Shown piece by piece: positions 19,717-29,775 of a stretch of DNA of 64,000 nucleotides (positions are counted from its first letter, which is position 1; every line of letters begins with the position of its first letter). The position numbers and the translations under genes are program-made. Source of the stretch: a sulfur-oxidizing endosymbiont of Gigantopelta aegis (GTDB lineage: Bacteria; Pseudomonadota; Gammaproteobacteria; GRL18); NCBI RefSeq assembly GCF_016097415.1, contig NZ_JAEHGE010000001.1, positions 2,839,157 to 2,903,156 on the forward strand, given 5' to 3'. Under the pieces are notes generated by a model that had not been told where the DNA came from, ran no database searches, and saw only the letters and a list, made by a program, of their open reading frames with translations.

Positions 19717-20148
19717 TTATTTAACTGAAATGACTTTATTGCCTTTTTGAATCCAGTTTTTTATGCCGCGCTGCACATGATAAACCTGAGTATAGCCTAA
19801 TTTCTTATCTAAAAAATGAGCAACTGTACCGGTTCGATTTCCGGTCCGACAAATTAAAATAAACTTGTCATTTTTAGCCACTATTTTATCCAATGCTTGT
19901 AACCATGTTTCAACATTATAATTACCTTTGGAGTCAAAAAAAGTAATTAAGTGACTATTTTCAACAATACCGGTCGATTGCCATTCATCATAGCGACGAA
20001 GATCAATAATGGGGACATTATCTGCAAGCATTTGTTTAAGTTGTTTATTACCTAAATTCACTACCTCAGCGGCAACATCAGATAAAAAGAACAGGGAAAT
20101 AAAACAGACAGTCAAAAATGAATTAATTAGTTTGGCACGACAGATCAT
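19717..20148 (-). CDS. Exported single-domain rhodanese
   Basis: The 143-residue product has an N-terminal signal peptide (LINSFLTVCFISLFFLSDVAA, probable cleavage after AA) and one rhodanese domain. The active loop is ILICRTGNRTG, with the catalytic Cys100. The motifs VPIIDLRRYDEWQSTG and VQRGIKNWIQKGNKV complete the fold. A periplasmic sulfurtransferase or sulfide-handling role is usual for such proteins; the actual substrate is unknown. It stands alone between the DAHP synthase and the IS island. Confidence 0.85.
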   Translation of the reverse strand: MICRAKLINSFLTVCFISLFFLSDVAAEVVNLGNKQLKQMLADNVPIIDLRRYDEWQSTGIVENSHLITFFDSKGNYNVETWLQALDKIVAKNDKFILICRTGNRTGTVAHFLDKKLGYTQVYHVQRGIKNWIQKGNKVISVK

Positions 20149-21435
20149 AGCAAAATCCTAAAATGAGGCCCTAAAAGATAAAACCGGATTTTAGCATATA
20201 CTAATATATTTTGACAAAGAGAAGGAAAAAAACCAGCAAAACTCGGTGAAGTAACTTATTCTTATGAATTAAGCTGAAAACAGCATTTTTTGTTTGCCTG
20301 ATGCTTTTTAAAATTTTTTTTGTTCTTTCTTTCTAAATAGCAGGCACGGGAGATGCTGCGTTTAATCGACGCATTTTCCCTAAAATAGGTTTATTTTCTT
20401 ATTTTTACAGGTCTCATCTCCTCATAATCGTCTCTGTACAATAAAAAATCCATTAAATGTTCCCAGGAGTCCATCACAAAAAAGGTAATAACCCCTCTGA
20501 ACTTTTCCCACATTAATTTTTTAGAGCCAAACTTTTTACGACAAGCTTGATAAGCCCCATCGGTTAATTCAAAAATTTGATGGAAATAAAAAGCCAGCAA
20601 GGTTAACAGATACATATTAAAGCTCAGGTGCTTCTTCCCATGACCATAATTATGCTCAATGTGATAGCCTTGGTTCTTTAATGTGTTGAAACATTCGTTT
20701 TCTATTTTCCAACGACATCGACCCGCCTGGGTCATTGTTTGAATATTATGTTCACTGATCTTTATGTCGGTGACCCAGCTATTTCGGTAGATAATTTTCC
20801 CTGCGGTATTGGTGAGGGTATATTCAAAAAGTTAACTTCAATGGCATTTTTTCGCCATGTAAATGGACATTATTTTTCCATCGATAATGATGTTGGTGCC
20901 CTTTTTCGTCAATCCAGTCCATTGATGGGAGTTCAGAAAATGCTTCAAGCCATTCAAATAAATATGTGTGATCACCAGGTTTGGCAACCAATAAATAATG
21001 CATCATTTCTTCAATTATATCTTCTATCATAGGTTGATGTGACATCAAACCATCACCACAAATCATAAATCCTTGTCTTGGATGTGCTTTTTTAGATTGG
21101 CTATAAAACGTTTGGCTGCATTACTTTCACAATCCTGTTTTTTGTACCATCCGTATTTTGTATTGCTTCAGGCATGACAGGGAGCACTTGTTTTTTATCG
21201 GGGTGCATAATGGCACCTTGTAAAACAGCATGACTGTAGGTTATTTCACCCGTTCTATGTTCTTTATGAAGACAACAGTCACAATGGATTTGCTTAGAGG
21301 AATAATATTGCGTGCCATCAATAACACAAAGCAATGTGTTGGGTAATATGGCATACTCTTCAAGATGCTTAATGTGGCTATACTTAACCGGACACACAAC
21401 TTAAAATAACTAAAAGATAAAAAGTGTGACCTAAA

Positions 21436-21734
21436 ATGAATGATCAAACAAAAAACCGAATAAAAGCTATACATCAGAATTTAAAGAATCAGCTGTCAAA
21501 TTAGCTAATGAGACGGATCAACCCGTTTCTCAGACTGCCAGGGAGCTAGGTGTTAATGTAAATACTCTACATACCTGGATCAGTAAATATTCCAAACCGG
21601 TGAAGACGGTAGCCAATAGAAGTGATGAACACATTTATGATGAAGTAAAACGTCTGAAAAAGAATTGGCAAAAGTGATTCAGGAGCGTGATTTATTAAAA
21701 AGGCCACAGCGTACTTTGCAAGGAAACTTTGTGA
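21436..21734 (+). pseudogene. IS3 OrfA remnant (copy C)
   Basis: The ATG is at 21436. The A-run after codon 4 has six A instead of seven and the LKK run is one A short, so the frame is lost early. The C-terminal coding sense (VIQERDLL) continues to just before the orfB GTG at 21731. The protein would be the HTH-carrying partner of OrfB. Confidence 0.75.
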
Positions 21735-22593
21735 AGTACGCATGGATAACTGATCAGGCTAAAGATTACCCGGTAACGATTCTGTGCCGTTTTATGGATG
21801 TTTCCCGTAGTTGCTATTATGATTGGGTTAGCTCTCCTAAAACGGATAGAGAGAAAGAAAATGAAGCGCTTACTGAGCAGCTAAAAAACTGTTTGAAGAC
21901 AGTCGCAAGACTTATGGAACCCGTCGTCTTAAAAGAAAACTGGCTGAAAAAGGCGTTCATATAAGCCGCCGGAGAATTGGTCGATTAATGAAAAAAGCCG
22001 GTTTGTTTTGTAAAACGAAGAGACGCTTTAAAGCGACGACTAATTCCAAGCATAATAAGCGTATATCTCCAAATTTACTGGAAAGAGAGTTTACTGTCTC
22101 TCAACCTGATCGCTACTATGTGGGTGATATTACCTATATTGCCACCAAGGAAGGCTGGTTATATTTAGCGGTTGTCATTGACTTATTCTCTAGGCAAATT
22201 GTTGGCTGGTCGATGGATGAGCGAATGAAAGCCAAGCTAGTCAATGATGCTTTACTGATGGCCATATGGAAGCGTAAACCAATGGATGGATTGCTTTGGC
22301 ATACTGACCGAGGTAGCCAATATGCCTCTGATAGTCATAGAAAAATATTGTCGGATCATAACATAATTCAGTCTATGAGCCGCAAAGGAAATTGCTGGGA
22401 CAATGCTGTATCAGAGAGCTTCTTTCATAGTTTGAAAACTGAATTGACGCACCATTGTCGATTCAAAACCAGAGTAGAAGCAAAGCAGGCAATATTTGAA
22501 TATATTGAGGTATTTTATAATCGGGAGCGACTTCATTCGGCTAATGATTATTTGTCACCAGTCGATTATGAAATACAGCAGGAAATAGCTTAA
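21731..22593 (+). CDS. IS3 OrfB transposase with internal A AAA AAC shift site (copy C)
   Basis: A GTG at 21731 opens [20 protein letters not shown] and reads in frame through [18 protein letters not shown] to QLKN at 21889. The catalytic frame ([18 protein letters not shown], then the rve domain to 22593) is -1 to this. The junction is the heptamer A AAA AAC at 21883-21889, correctly phased for canonical -1 slippage. If slippage occurs, copy C makes a full OrfB of ~287 residues; otherwise translation stops at 21964. DDE residues lie in [15 protein letters not shown] and SESFFHSLK. Confidence 0.6.
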
Positions 22594-23231
22594 ATCGATT
22601 GATTGAAGAGGGGTAAAAGGCGACATAAATGCCGCCCATTACCGTTGACGGCCATCGGCTCCTCAGCCTGTGCCGTGAAGATATTGTAACAGGATCATTA
22701 CCGTTGTGAAAATACCTTGGGTGAATGGAACGGCTCTATCGTTCCAGAGGGCAAAGCCCTTTCTCTTCATCTGTTTAAAGTTAACATGAGAAACTAAAAT
22801 GATAGGAAATACAAAATGACAAAAATCACTTGAAACAGCCAAAAAAATATTTAGAAAACTGTCCGGAAAAGTGTTGACACATCAGCTTATGTCGTCTGAG
22901 TCGTTCAAATAAATCTTTAAATGCAGGTGCAAATGTTTTAGAGGGTATGAGATCCAAAATGTCTCTTAGTTGACTATTTTTAGGAATTTTTCAACATTAA
23001 AAGAGTGCGTAAATTATTTTGATTCTGTTCCTCTTCCATCTGTTTCTGAAATTCACTTAAAGAGGGATCTTGAAAATACATGCAGGCAAAAGCACTCATA
23101 AGCACATCATGTTGACTGTAATCACACTTTCCTTGTACTCGGCTATCTTTGATTGCATGAAAGTGCAGTGAGATGGCCTGTTTCAGGGCAGAAAAACTTA
23201 AATGTTTTTTTTGCTGACTTAAAGAGGCCAA

Positions 23232-23895
23232 AATTCACAGTACCAAGCATATAAAAGGGAAATGTTTTTTAACATGAAGTCATTCAACCAATTGAAAAAC
23301 AAGAGTTTGATCTCTTGTTTCTCAAAATGCAAGCTTTTTATTCGATTTTTTTAATTTTGCTAAAGTTACTGCGAAAAGTTTTTTTATTTCTGCTTGGTAA
23401 GCACCACTACAACTCAATTGGTCATCTCAGCGAGAATTGCTGGAAAAAACTTATGTTTTATGTATGGGGGCTTATTAAAGAGTATGAGCGTAGTGCTATC
23501 AGTTATTACTGAACTGAATTCTAGGCATGAAATTGTGCTGGATTTTAATATTGCTGCGCTTCGTGCCTCAGCAGCACCCTACACTTGTGCGAGTGATATT
23601 TGTAAGACAGTAGGATGCTGCTGAGGAACGAAGCGCATCACAAATGCTACAAACTAAACAATATTGTTAATTATTCACCAAAACACAGGTTAATTAAACG
23701 GTATTTAAAAAACTTATGTCTATGCTGATTTTTTATACTGGAACAGTCATTAACACAAGAAATACGCAGGCTAACACAAATAAAGTCATCATCTCATCTA
23801 CCCTGACTAAAAAATGAGAATGTCCCTATACTTGAATCCATACTTACTCGAGAGTTAAGATTATATTATGATTTCAGGTAAACTAATTCCGTGAA
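23232..23895. other. Non-coding gap between mobile elements (664 bp)
   Basis: No convincing gene is seen. The short frames at 23315-23624 lack family features and have poor start contexts. The gap contains a REP-like palindrome (23552-23640) and otherwise AT-rich sequence with stop codons in all frames. It probably represents host intergenic sequence left beside the IS4-like element and partly deleted next to IS3 copy D. Confidence 0.5.
23552..23640. repeat. REP-like palindrome, single copy
   Basis: Arms of 31 bp (23552-23582 and 23610-23640) match at 28 of 31 positions around a 27-bp spacer. The right arm reads in complement TGATGCGCTTCGTTCCTCAG, related to the palindromes at 44889-45060 and 46226-46319 (TGATGCGGTTCGTACCTCAC). 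All three share the ends TGATGCG and ATCCTAC. Confidence 0.8.
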
Positions 23896-25410
23896 TAATG
23901 TGGCTATACTTAACCGGACACACAACTTAAAATAACTAAAAGATAAAAAGTGTGACCTAAAATGAATGATCAAACAAAAAACCGAATAAAAGCTATACAT
24001 CAGAATTTAAAGAATCAGCTGTCAAATTAGCTAATGAGACGGATCAACCCGTTTCTCAGACTGCCAGGGAGCTAGGTGTTAATGTAAATACTCTACATAC
24101 CTGGATCAGTAAATATTCCAAACCGGTGAAGACGGTAACCAATAGAAGTGATGAACACATTTATGATGAAGTAAAACGTCTGAAAAAGAATTGGCAAAAG
24201 TGATTCAGGAGCGTGATTTATTAAAAGGCCACAGCGTACTTTGCAAGGGAAACTTTGTGAAGTACGCATGGATAACTGATCAGGCTAAAGATTACCCGGT
24301 AACGATTCTGTGCCGTTTTATGGATGTTTCCGTAGTTGCTATTATGATTGGGTTAGCTCTCCTAAAACGGATAGAGAGAAAGAAAATGAAGCGCTTACTG
24401 AGCAGCTAAAAAACTGTTTGAAGACAGTCGCAAGACTTATGGAACCCGTCGTCTTAAAAAGAAAACTGGCTGAAAAAGGCGTTCATATAAGCCGCCGGAG
24501 AATTGGTCGATTAATGAAAAAAGCCGGTTTGTTTTGTAAAACGAAGAGACGCTTTAAAGCGACGACTAATTCCAAGCATAATAAGCGTATATCTCCAAAT
24601 TTACTGGAAAGAGAGTTTACTGTCTCTCAACCTGATCGCTACTATGTGGGTGATATTACCTATATTGCCACCAAGGAAGGCTGGTTATATTTAGCGGTTG
24701 TCATTGACTTATTCTCTAGGCAAATTGTTGGCTGGTCGATGGATGAGCGAATGAAAGCCAAGCTAGTCAATGATGCTTTACTGATGGCCATATGGAAGCG
24801 TAAACCAATGGATGGATTGCTTTGGCATACTGACCGAGGTAGCCAATATGCCTCTGATAGTCATAGAAAAATATTGTCGGATCATAACATAATTCAGTCT
24901 ATGAGCCGCAAAGGAAATTGCTGGGACAATGCTGTATCAGAGAGCTTCTTTCATAGTTTGAAAACTGAATTGACGCACCATTGTCGATTCAAAACCAGAG
25001 TAGAAGCAAAGCAGGCAATATTTGAATATATTGAGGTATTTTATAATCGGGAGCGACTTCATTCGGCTAATGATTATTTGTCACCAGTCGATTATGAAAT
25101 ACAGCAGGAAATAGCTTAAATCGATTGATTGAAGAGGGGTAAAAGGCGACATAAATGCCGCCCATTACCGTTGACGGCCATCGGCTCCTCAGCCTGTGCC
25201 GTGAAGATATTGTAACAGGATCATTACCGTTGTGAAAATACCTTGGGTGAATGGAACGGCTCTATCGTTCCAGAGGGCAAAGCCCTTTCTCTTCATCTGT
25301 TTAAAGTTAACATGAGAAACTAAAATGATAGGAAATACAAAATGACAAAAATCACTTGAAACAGCCAAAAAAATATTTAGAAAACTGTCCGGAAAAGTGT
25401 TGACACATCA
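23896..25410 (+). mobile_element. IS3-family element, copy D
   Basis: A complete 1515-bp copy in plus orientation, ends TAATGTGG at 23896 and CACATCA at 25410. The flanking triplets are GAA and GAC, so there is no exact duplication. The right end cuts the ion-channel gene, and the sequence left of the element does not continue that gene. A deletion or recombination between IS copies has therefore probably removed host DNA here. The orfA remnant starts at 23962 and has the same early frameshift as copies A and C. Confidence 0.92.
24257..25119 (+). pseudogene. IS3 OrfB transposase (copy D), frame partly restored
   Basis: The orfB GTG is at 24257. One C is missing from the run near 24330, but from the ATG at 24310 the frame stays open for 269 codons to 25119. 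An extra A near 24460 returns the reading to the catalytic frame. The stretch between the two indels is mistranslated ([16 protein letters not shown] instead of [16 protein letters not shown]). The rve domain with all three acidic residues is intact. This is the longest continuous OrfB in the window but probably not active. Confidence 0.7.
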
Positions 25411-26001
25411 GACTGCCATGGTTTCATACATCACATCAGTCCAGTCCTCAAAGGTCATCACACGGAACAATGTCAGCATTGAAATAGAAATATCATCCCA
25501 TAACACCGGATTGATAGTAGCGAAGAAGGTACTGCCTATTGCTGCATAGATATAAAAGATAATAAACATCAATGCCACAATATAACCCAGTTGTGGCATT
25601 GCTTTGAGCAGTGAATTGAGCAGCATTTTAAGTTCAGGAATTATAGAAACCATTCTTAACACCCGAAAAATTCGAATCAAGCGCCCAATAATAGCTAATT
25701 CACTGTCTTCCACGGGAATTAAACTGGTAATAACAATCACGGTATCAAAAATATTCCAGCCCTGTTTAAAAAAATTCCGTTTCTTATCTTCACCTAAAAA
25801 ACGAATAACAATTTCTGTGAGAAAGAAAAAGGTGATAAACCAATCCAACAAATGAATAAACCATAGGGTGGTTGGCGAGATATCATAGGTTTTAGCACCA
25901 ATAACCAGTGCTGAAAAAATAATAATTGAAATAACAAAGAGTTCAAAAATTTTATTACTGCGAATACGATTAAATTTCGCTTGTAGTGATAATGACTGCA
26001 T
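25408..26001 (-). pseudogene. Voltage-gated-type cation channel, truncated before S6 by IS3 copy D
   Basis: The 197-residue frame has S1-S5 and the pore loop of a bacterial one-domain voltage-gated channel. S1 is FELFVISIIIFSALVIGA, S2 ends in FFFLTEIVIRFLGE, and S3 contains WNIFDTVIVITSLIPV. S4 has the regular arginines of RLIRIFRVLRM. S5 precedes a filter region TFEDWTDV, which resembles NaChBac-type TLESW and calcium-selective TLDDWSD filters. The reading frame ends on the TGA formed by the IS right end (25408-25410), straight after the pore helix, so S6 is lost. The missing part is not found left of the IS. Confidence 0.8.
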
Positions 26002-26044
26002 AATTTATACTTATTGACTTAAAAATTGGTTTTGATAACTAATT

Positions 26045-26782
26045 TTAGCGACGCGCATCTAGCATTAGTCCCTTCATATCCTTAATAGCCTGATCAAGAC
26101 CACAAAATAACGCCTGAGCGATGATGGCATGGCCAATATTCAACTCTTCAATATCCATCAATGCTGCAATTGCTTGGACATTATGATAATGCAATCCATG
26201 TCCAGCATTGACTTGTAAGCCGAGTGACTTAGCATATAAAACGCCTTCTTTAATGCGTTCAAATTCCTTTTTTTGCTCTTTGCCCTGATAGTCAGCATAG
26301 TGACCGGTATGAATTTCAATCACTGGTGCTTTAACCTGTGCTGCGGCATCGATTTGTTTTTTATCCGCGTCTATAAACAATGAAACTCTGATATCAGCCG
26401 CTGCTAGACGTTGACAGGCATCAGTCATTTTATCTATCTGTGAAGCCACATCTAAACCACCTTCGGTGGTAAGTTCAGCTCTTTTTTCTGGCACCAAACA
26501 ACAATCAGAGGGCTTCACTTTTTCAGCGATGGCCAGCATCGGATCAGTGACAGCCATTTCAAGATTCATGCGTGTTTGTAAGACATCGTTAATCAAGTAC
26601 ACATCACGCTCTTGTATATGCCGCCTGTCTTCACGTAAATGCAAAGTGATGGCATCGGCCCCTGCAAACTCAGCATCCATTGCCGCTTTTACTGGATCAG
26701 GATATCGCGTTCCCCTCGCCTGTCTCAAAGTGGCAATATGGTCAATATTAACACCCAGTAAAATTTCCGGTGAATTGCTCAA
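26045..26782 (-). CDS. pdxJ: Pyridoxine 5'-phosphate synthase PdxJ
   Basis: PdxJ makes pyridoxine 5'-phosphate from 1-deoxyxylulose 5-phosphate and 3-amino-1-hydroxyacetone 1-phosphate. The 245-residue TIM barrel starts [23 protein letters not shown]. It has [41 protein letters not shown] and [12 protein letters not shown], all family signatures. It follows recO, as is usual. The acpS gene that often follows pdxJ is absent; the truncated channel gene is there instead. Confidence 0.95.
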   Translation of the reverse strand: MSNSPEILLGVNIDHIATLRQARGTRYPDPVKAAMDAEFAGADAITLHLREDRRHIQERDVYLINDVLQTRMNLEMAVTDPMLAIAEKVKPSDCCLVPEKRAELTTEGGLDVASQIDKMTDACQRLAAADIRVSLFIDADKKQIDAAAQVKAPVIEIHTGHYADYQGKEQKKEFERIKEGVLYAKSLGLQVNAGHGLHYHNVQAIAALMDIEELNIGHAIIAQALFCGLDQAIKDMKGLMLDARR

Positions 26783-26839
26783 GTTTATATCCTCTTATCT
26801 AAATTTTATATCTGTTATATATTAAAAAAAGACGAATGT

Positions 26840-27637
26840 TTAACAATATAATTGCTTAAACATCTCACGACTTTTTAATGGCTGACTACCCAATTGCTCA
26901 GCAAGCGCCCATTTTAATAGTTGTTTACTTTCTTGCAAGGTTTTCTGATCATTTAATTGTGCCTGTGACAAATTCAATAAGGTTTTACCACTAATCAGCA
27001 AACTTTTTGTCCCTTCAAGTGGATTTTCAGTAGGTCCTGCATCTATAAAGTAATGATAGTTTTTGTGACTTTCAATGCTGCTACCGGTATTAATATCCAG
27101 CTCAAAGTTCAAACCATAACCAAGATATTCCAATAGCTTGAGTTCAAATAACCTTAAAGGCAATTCAAGATTCATCATTTCTGAGGCATGTTGGGATTGT
27201 TGTTGAGGCTTTTTGTTAGAAGATTGTGAAAAAAGACTAATAATATGAATATAAAGCTCAAAGATTTCAGTGCAGTCTGAGTGAGTAGGCAGAAGACGCA
27301 ATAATAATTCGTTAAGATAATAGGCACAATAGAGTGATTTACCGGATAAGCGCCATAAATTCAAAGAATTGTCACTTTCTTCACATAATTCAACGCTTTT
27401 TAAAGTCAGCAAATCCCCCTTGCCAACTAAGGATATTTTCAGTTTTTGGAAGGGTTGTAATAAGACAACTTGATTGTTTTTAGCACTTTTACCTTTATTG
27501 CCTTTTATGCCTCTGGCAATAGCACTGACTTTACCAACATCCTGAAGAAATAAATTAACAATAACACTGCTATCGCGATAGCTATAAGAATGCAGGACTA
27601 TCGCAGTTTTATCATCGAGTACGACTCTAGAATGCAT
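26840..27637 (-). CDS. recO: DNA repair protein RecO
   Basis: RecO loads RecA onto SSB-coated single-stranded DNA with RecR. The 265 residues show the N-terminal OB fold (VLHSYSYRDSSVIVNLFLQDVGKVSAIARGIKG) and the helical C-terminal domain with LPLRLFELKLLEYLGYGLNFE. The Cys4 zinc site seen in many RecO proteins is not evident, as in E. coli. The start overlaps the end of era by 11 bp, indicating coupling. Confidence 0.92.
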   Translation of the reverse strand: MHSRVVLDDKTAIVLHSYSYRDSSVIVNLFLQDVGKVSAIARGIKGNKGKSAKNNQVVLLQPFQKLKISLVGKGDLLTLKSVELCEESDNSLNLWRLSGKSLYCAYYLNELLLRLLPTHSDCTEIFELYIHIISLFSQSSNKKPQQQSQHASEMMNLELPLRLFELKLLEYLGYGLNFELDINTGSSIESHKNYHYFIDAGPTENPLEGTKSLLISGKTLLNLSQAQLNDQKTLQESKQLLKWALAEQLGSQPLKSREMFKQLYC

Positions 27638-28559
27638 CTGTTTTTAAATAATCAAAATAACCTAAACTTTTAAGTGCTTTTTGATCATCAGACCAGCCAT
27701 CTTTCACTTTAACCCATAGTTTTAAAAACACCTTTTTATCGTACAAGTGCTCCATGGACTTTCGTGCTTGTTTGCCCACTTCTTTCAGTTGTTGGCCTTT
27801 GTGTCCAATAATAATGCTTTTTTGATTCCTACGCTCTACCCAGATAACAGCGGATATTTTGATGATCTTTTCTTCTTCTTCAAAGGCTTCGACTTCGACT
27901 GCAATCGCATAGGGTACTTCCTGGCCTAATAAACGCATTAATTTTTCACGTATCAGTTCTGAAGCAAGAAAACGATCTGATTTATCCGTTATTTGCTCTT
28001 CTGGAAAATAAGCAGGCGATAAATTCAAGTCAGACTCAATATGCGCTTCAAGTTCAGCAACATTCTTACCCTTGGCAGCTGAAACAGGTACGATATGGGC
28101 AAAATTGAGGCGCTGACTCAGCTGTTCAAGAAAAGGTAATAAAATCTCTTTATCTTTGATTTTATCAACCTTATTTACCGCCAGGATAATAGGCTGATCG
28201 CAGGGCTTGAGTAATTCAATAACATATTCATCTTCTTCCGTTAGCTTAATGCCATCGACAACAAAGACAATCACATCAACATCGTTTAAGGTAGACATGG
28301 CTTCTTTGTTCATATAAGTATGAATCGCACCCTTATGTTTTTGGTGCAAGCCCGGTGTATCAATATAAACTGACTGTGCTGTTTTTGTGGTTTTTATGCC
28401 TAATAAGCGATGCCGTGTTGTCTGCGGTTTTTTTGAGGTAATACTTAAATGAAAGCCCAAAATGTAATTCAATAAAGTAGATTTACCCACATTGGGACGA
28501 CCAATAATAGCCACATAGCCACTTCGATAATTGTCAGGGTATTCAGTTTTTGTCATCAT
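27627..28559 (-). CDS. era: GTPase Era
   Basis: Era is an essential GTPase that binds the 3' end of 16S rRNA in 30S assembly. The 310-residue product has G1 GRPNVGKST near residue 20, G3 DTPGLHQK, G4 NKVDK and a C-terminal KH domain (SIIIGHKGQQLKEVGKQARKSME). It lies between rnc (92-bp gap, containing a 12-bp tandem repeat) and recO (overlapping). Confidence 0.97.
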   Translation of the reverse strand: MMTKTEYPDNYRSGYVAIIGRPNVGKSTLLNYILGFHLSITSKKPQTTRHRLLGIKTTKTAQSVYIDTPGLHQKHKGAIHTYMNKEAMSTLNDVDVIVFVVDGIKLTEEDEYVIELLKPCDQPIILAVNKVDKIKDKEILLPFLEQLSQRLNFAHIVPVSAAKGKNVAELEAHIESDLNLSPAYFPEEQITDKSDRFLASELIREKLMRLLGQEVPYAIAVEVEAFEEEEKIIKISAVIWVERRNQKSIIIGHKGQQLKEVGKQARKSMEHLYDKKVFLKLWVKVKDGWSDDQKALKSLGYFDYLKTDAF

Positions 28560-28577
28560 TTAATTAAAATTCACGTA

Positions 28578-28611
28578 GTTGATAAAAGAGTTGATAAAAG
28601 AGTTGATAATA
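28578..28611. repeat. 12-bp tandem repeat in era-rnc gap
   Basis: GTTGATAAAAGA occurs exactly at 28578-28589 and 28590-28601, followed by a partial third unit GTTGATAA at 28602. It lies in the untranslated gap between rnc and era. Confidence 0.75.
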
Positions 28612-28651
28612 TAATTGGTAAAAAAGCTAATTAAGGATTGAGCATAAATGC

Positions 28652-29326
28652 TTATTCAAATTGAATTTTTTCCAACATCAGCTCAGCACTTTTCTGCTCT
28701 GCTGCACGTCGGCTACTACCTTCAGCAGTAATGTTGAGTTTAAGTTCTTTGACATGGCAATCAACTTGAAAAATCTGCGCATGTTCTTTGCCATTCACTG
28801 AAACAACTGTATATTTAGGCAATTCGAACTTTTTGGCTTGTAGTTGTTCTTGTAAGCGAGTTTTGGGATCTTTTAAATCCAAAGACTTAATATTATCAAG
28901 ACGTTCTTTATACCATGACAATATACACGCTCTAGCTTCATCAATATTCGAATCAAGTGTTATTGCACCAATAATAGCTTCCATCGCATCGGCCAAAATT
29001 GAGGCACGTCGAAAGCCACCGCTTTTAAGCTCACCACCACCTAAGCGGAGGTATTCACCAACGCCCAGTTGACGAGCGATACTGGCTAGCGTATCCCCTT
29101 TTACCAATAAAGAACGATAGCGACTCAGATTACCTTCATTTTCATCACTAAAACGTAGGTAAAGCTCTTCAGCCATCACATAGCCAATTACTGAATCACC
29201 AAGAAATTCAAGGCGTTCATTATTGTTTTTACCTATACTACGATGACTTAAAGCGGTTTTGAGCAATGATGTTTGATTAAAGGTATAGCCTAATTTCTTG
29301 CTTAAACTGTCCAGATTAGTATTCAA
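28652..29326 (-). CDS. rnc: Ribonuclease III
   Basis: RNase III cleaves double-stranded RNA in rRNA processing. The 224 residues have the catalytic signature ERLEFLGDSVIGYVMAEEL, the second acidic cluster ILADAMEAIIGAI and a C-terminal dsRNA-binding domain (DPKTRLQEQLQAKKFELPKY to GSSRRAAEQKSAELML). The start codon overlaps the stop of the DUF4845 gene by 4 bp. Confidence 0.97.
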   Translation of the reverse strand: MNTNLDSLSKKLGYTFNQTSLLKTALSHRSIGKNNNERLEFLGDSVIGYVMAEELYLRFSDENEGNLSRYRSLLVKGDTLASIARQLGVGEYLRLGGGELKSGGFRRASILADAMEAIIGAITLDSNIDEARACILSWYKERLDNIKSLDLKDPKTRLQEQLQAKKFELPKYTVVSVNGKEHAQIFQVDCHVKELKLNITAEGSSRRAAEQKSAELMLEKIQFE

Positions 29327-29730
29327 TTACGAACCAATTCAACCGATTTATTACGTTCAATCACAATAAAAATACTATTAGCAAATTTGATTTTATCATC
29401 ATATTCAAGGTAGACCGTAACCGTATTATTTGACTTTACTATTTCAAAATCATCTTTAGTGATACTTCTCACTTGATTTACAATCATCCTGTTTTCTATC
29501 AGTCGCCAAATTTGACGCTTTGATTTTTGCGTGATGCCCGGTTCCTCTTTTAGAGACTCCAAAATGCGATTCATAGTATTATTACTGATTAAATAAGGCG
29601 TAATAATCATCGCTAGATAAGCAAAAAACAAAAAGATGGTAATGACAACCATCCAGCCTACCATGGTAAAGCCTTTTTGTTGTCTGTAATTGAATCGCTG
29701 TTTAAGCATTATTTTATCCCTTTTCACCAA
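29323..29730 (-). CDS. DUF4845 single-pass membrane protein
   Basis: The 135-residue product has one N-terminal membrane helix (about residues 24-46, MVGWMVVITIFLFFAYLAMII) after a short basic stretch with a prepilin-like KGFTMVGW. A small extracytoplasmic domain follows. DUF4845 proteins are common between lepB and rnc in gammaproteobacteria, and their function is unknown. An internal ATG eight codons in (MLKQRFNYRQ) could be the true start. Confidence 0.8.
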   Translation of the reverse strand: MVKRDKIMLKQRFNYRQQKGFTMVGWMVVITIFLFFAYLAMIITPYLISNNTMNRILESLKEEPGITQKSKRQIWRLIENRMIVNQVRSITKDDFEIVKSNNTVTVYLEYDDKIKFANSIFIVIERNKSVELVRN

Positions 29731-29775
29731 GATTATTCACAATATGATATATTTAAGTATAGTAAATCAGAACAT

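Larger units (their letters stand above)
21370..22884 (+). mobile_element. IS3-family element, copy C
   Basis: A complete 1515-bp copy. The left end TAATGTGG is at 21370 and the right end CACATCA at 22884, flanked by an exact GCT duplication (21367-21369 and 22885-22887). It sits inside the IS4-like transposase gene in the opposite orientation. Its orfB needs only one -1 shift to be complete (see the orfB entry). Confidence 0.95.
20391..23231 (-). pseudogene. IS4-like DDE transposase, frameshifted and split by IS3 copy C
   Basis: Four minus-strand fragments (22980-23231, 21101-21397, 20824-21066, 20391-20735) assemble into one ~440-residue transposase once IS3 copy C is removed. N-terminal: FSALKQAISLHFHAIKDSRVQGKC. 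Middle: LLCVIDGTQYYSSKQIHC (Asp) and CGDGLMSHQPM (Asp). C-terminal: RCRWKIENECFNTLKNQGYH (Glu), an IS4-type signature. At least four frameshifts lie in homopolymer runs, for example at 21140, near 20850 and near 20830. The IS insertion alone would be an exact interruption (RRHK/HLEE across the 3-bp duplication). The terminal repeats of this older element were not identified. Confidence 0.75.

Noticed and set aside
23315-23624. Two short open frames in the gap before IS3 copy D
   Set aside because: They overlap in different frames, have no family motif, and the second runs into the REP-like palindrome.
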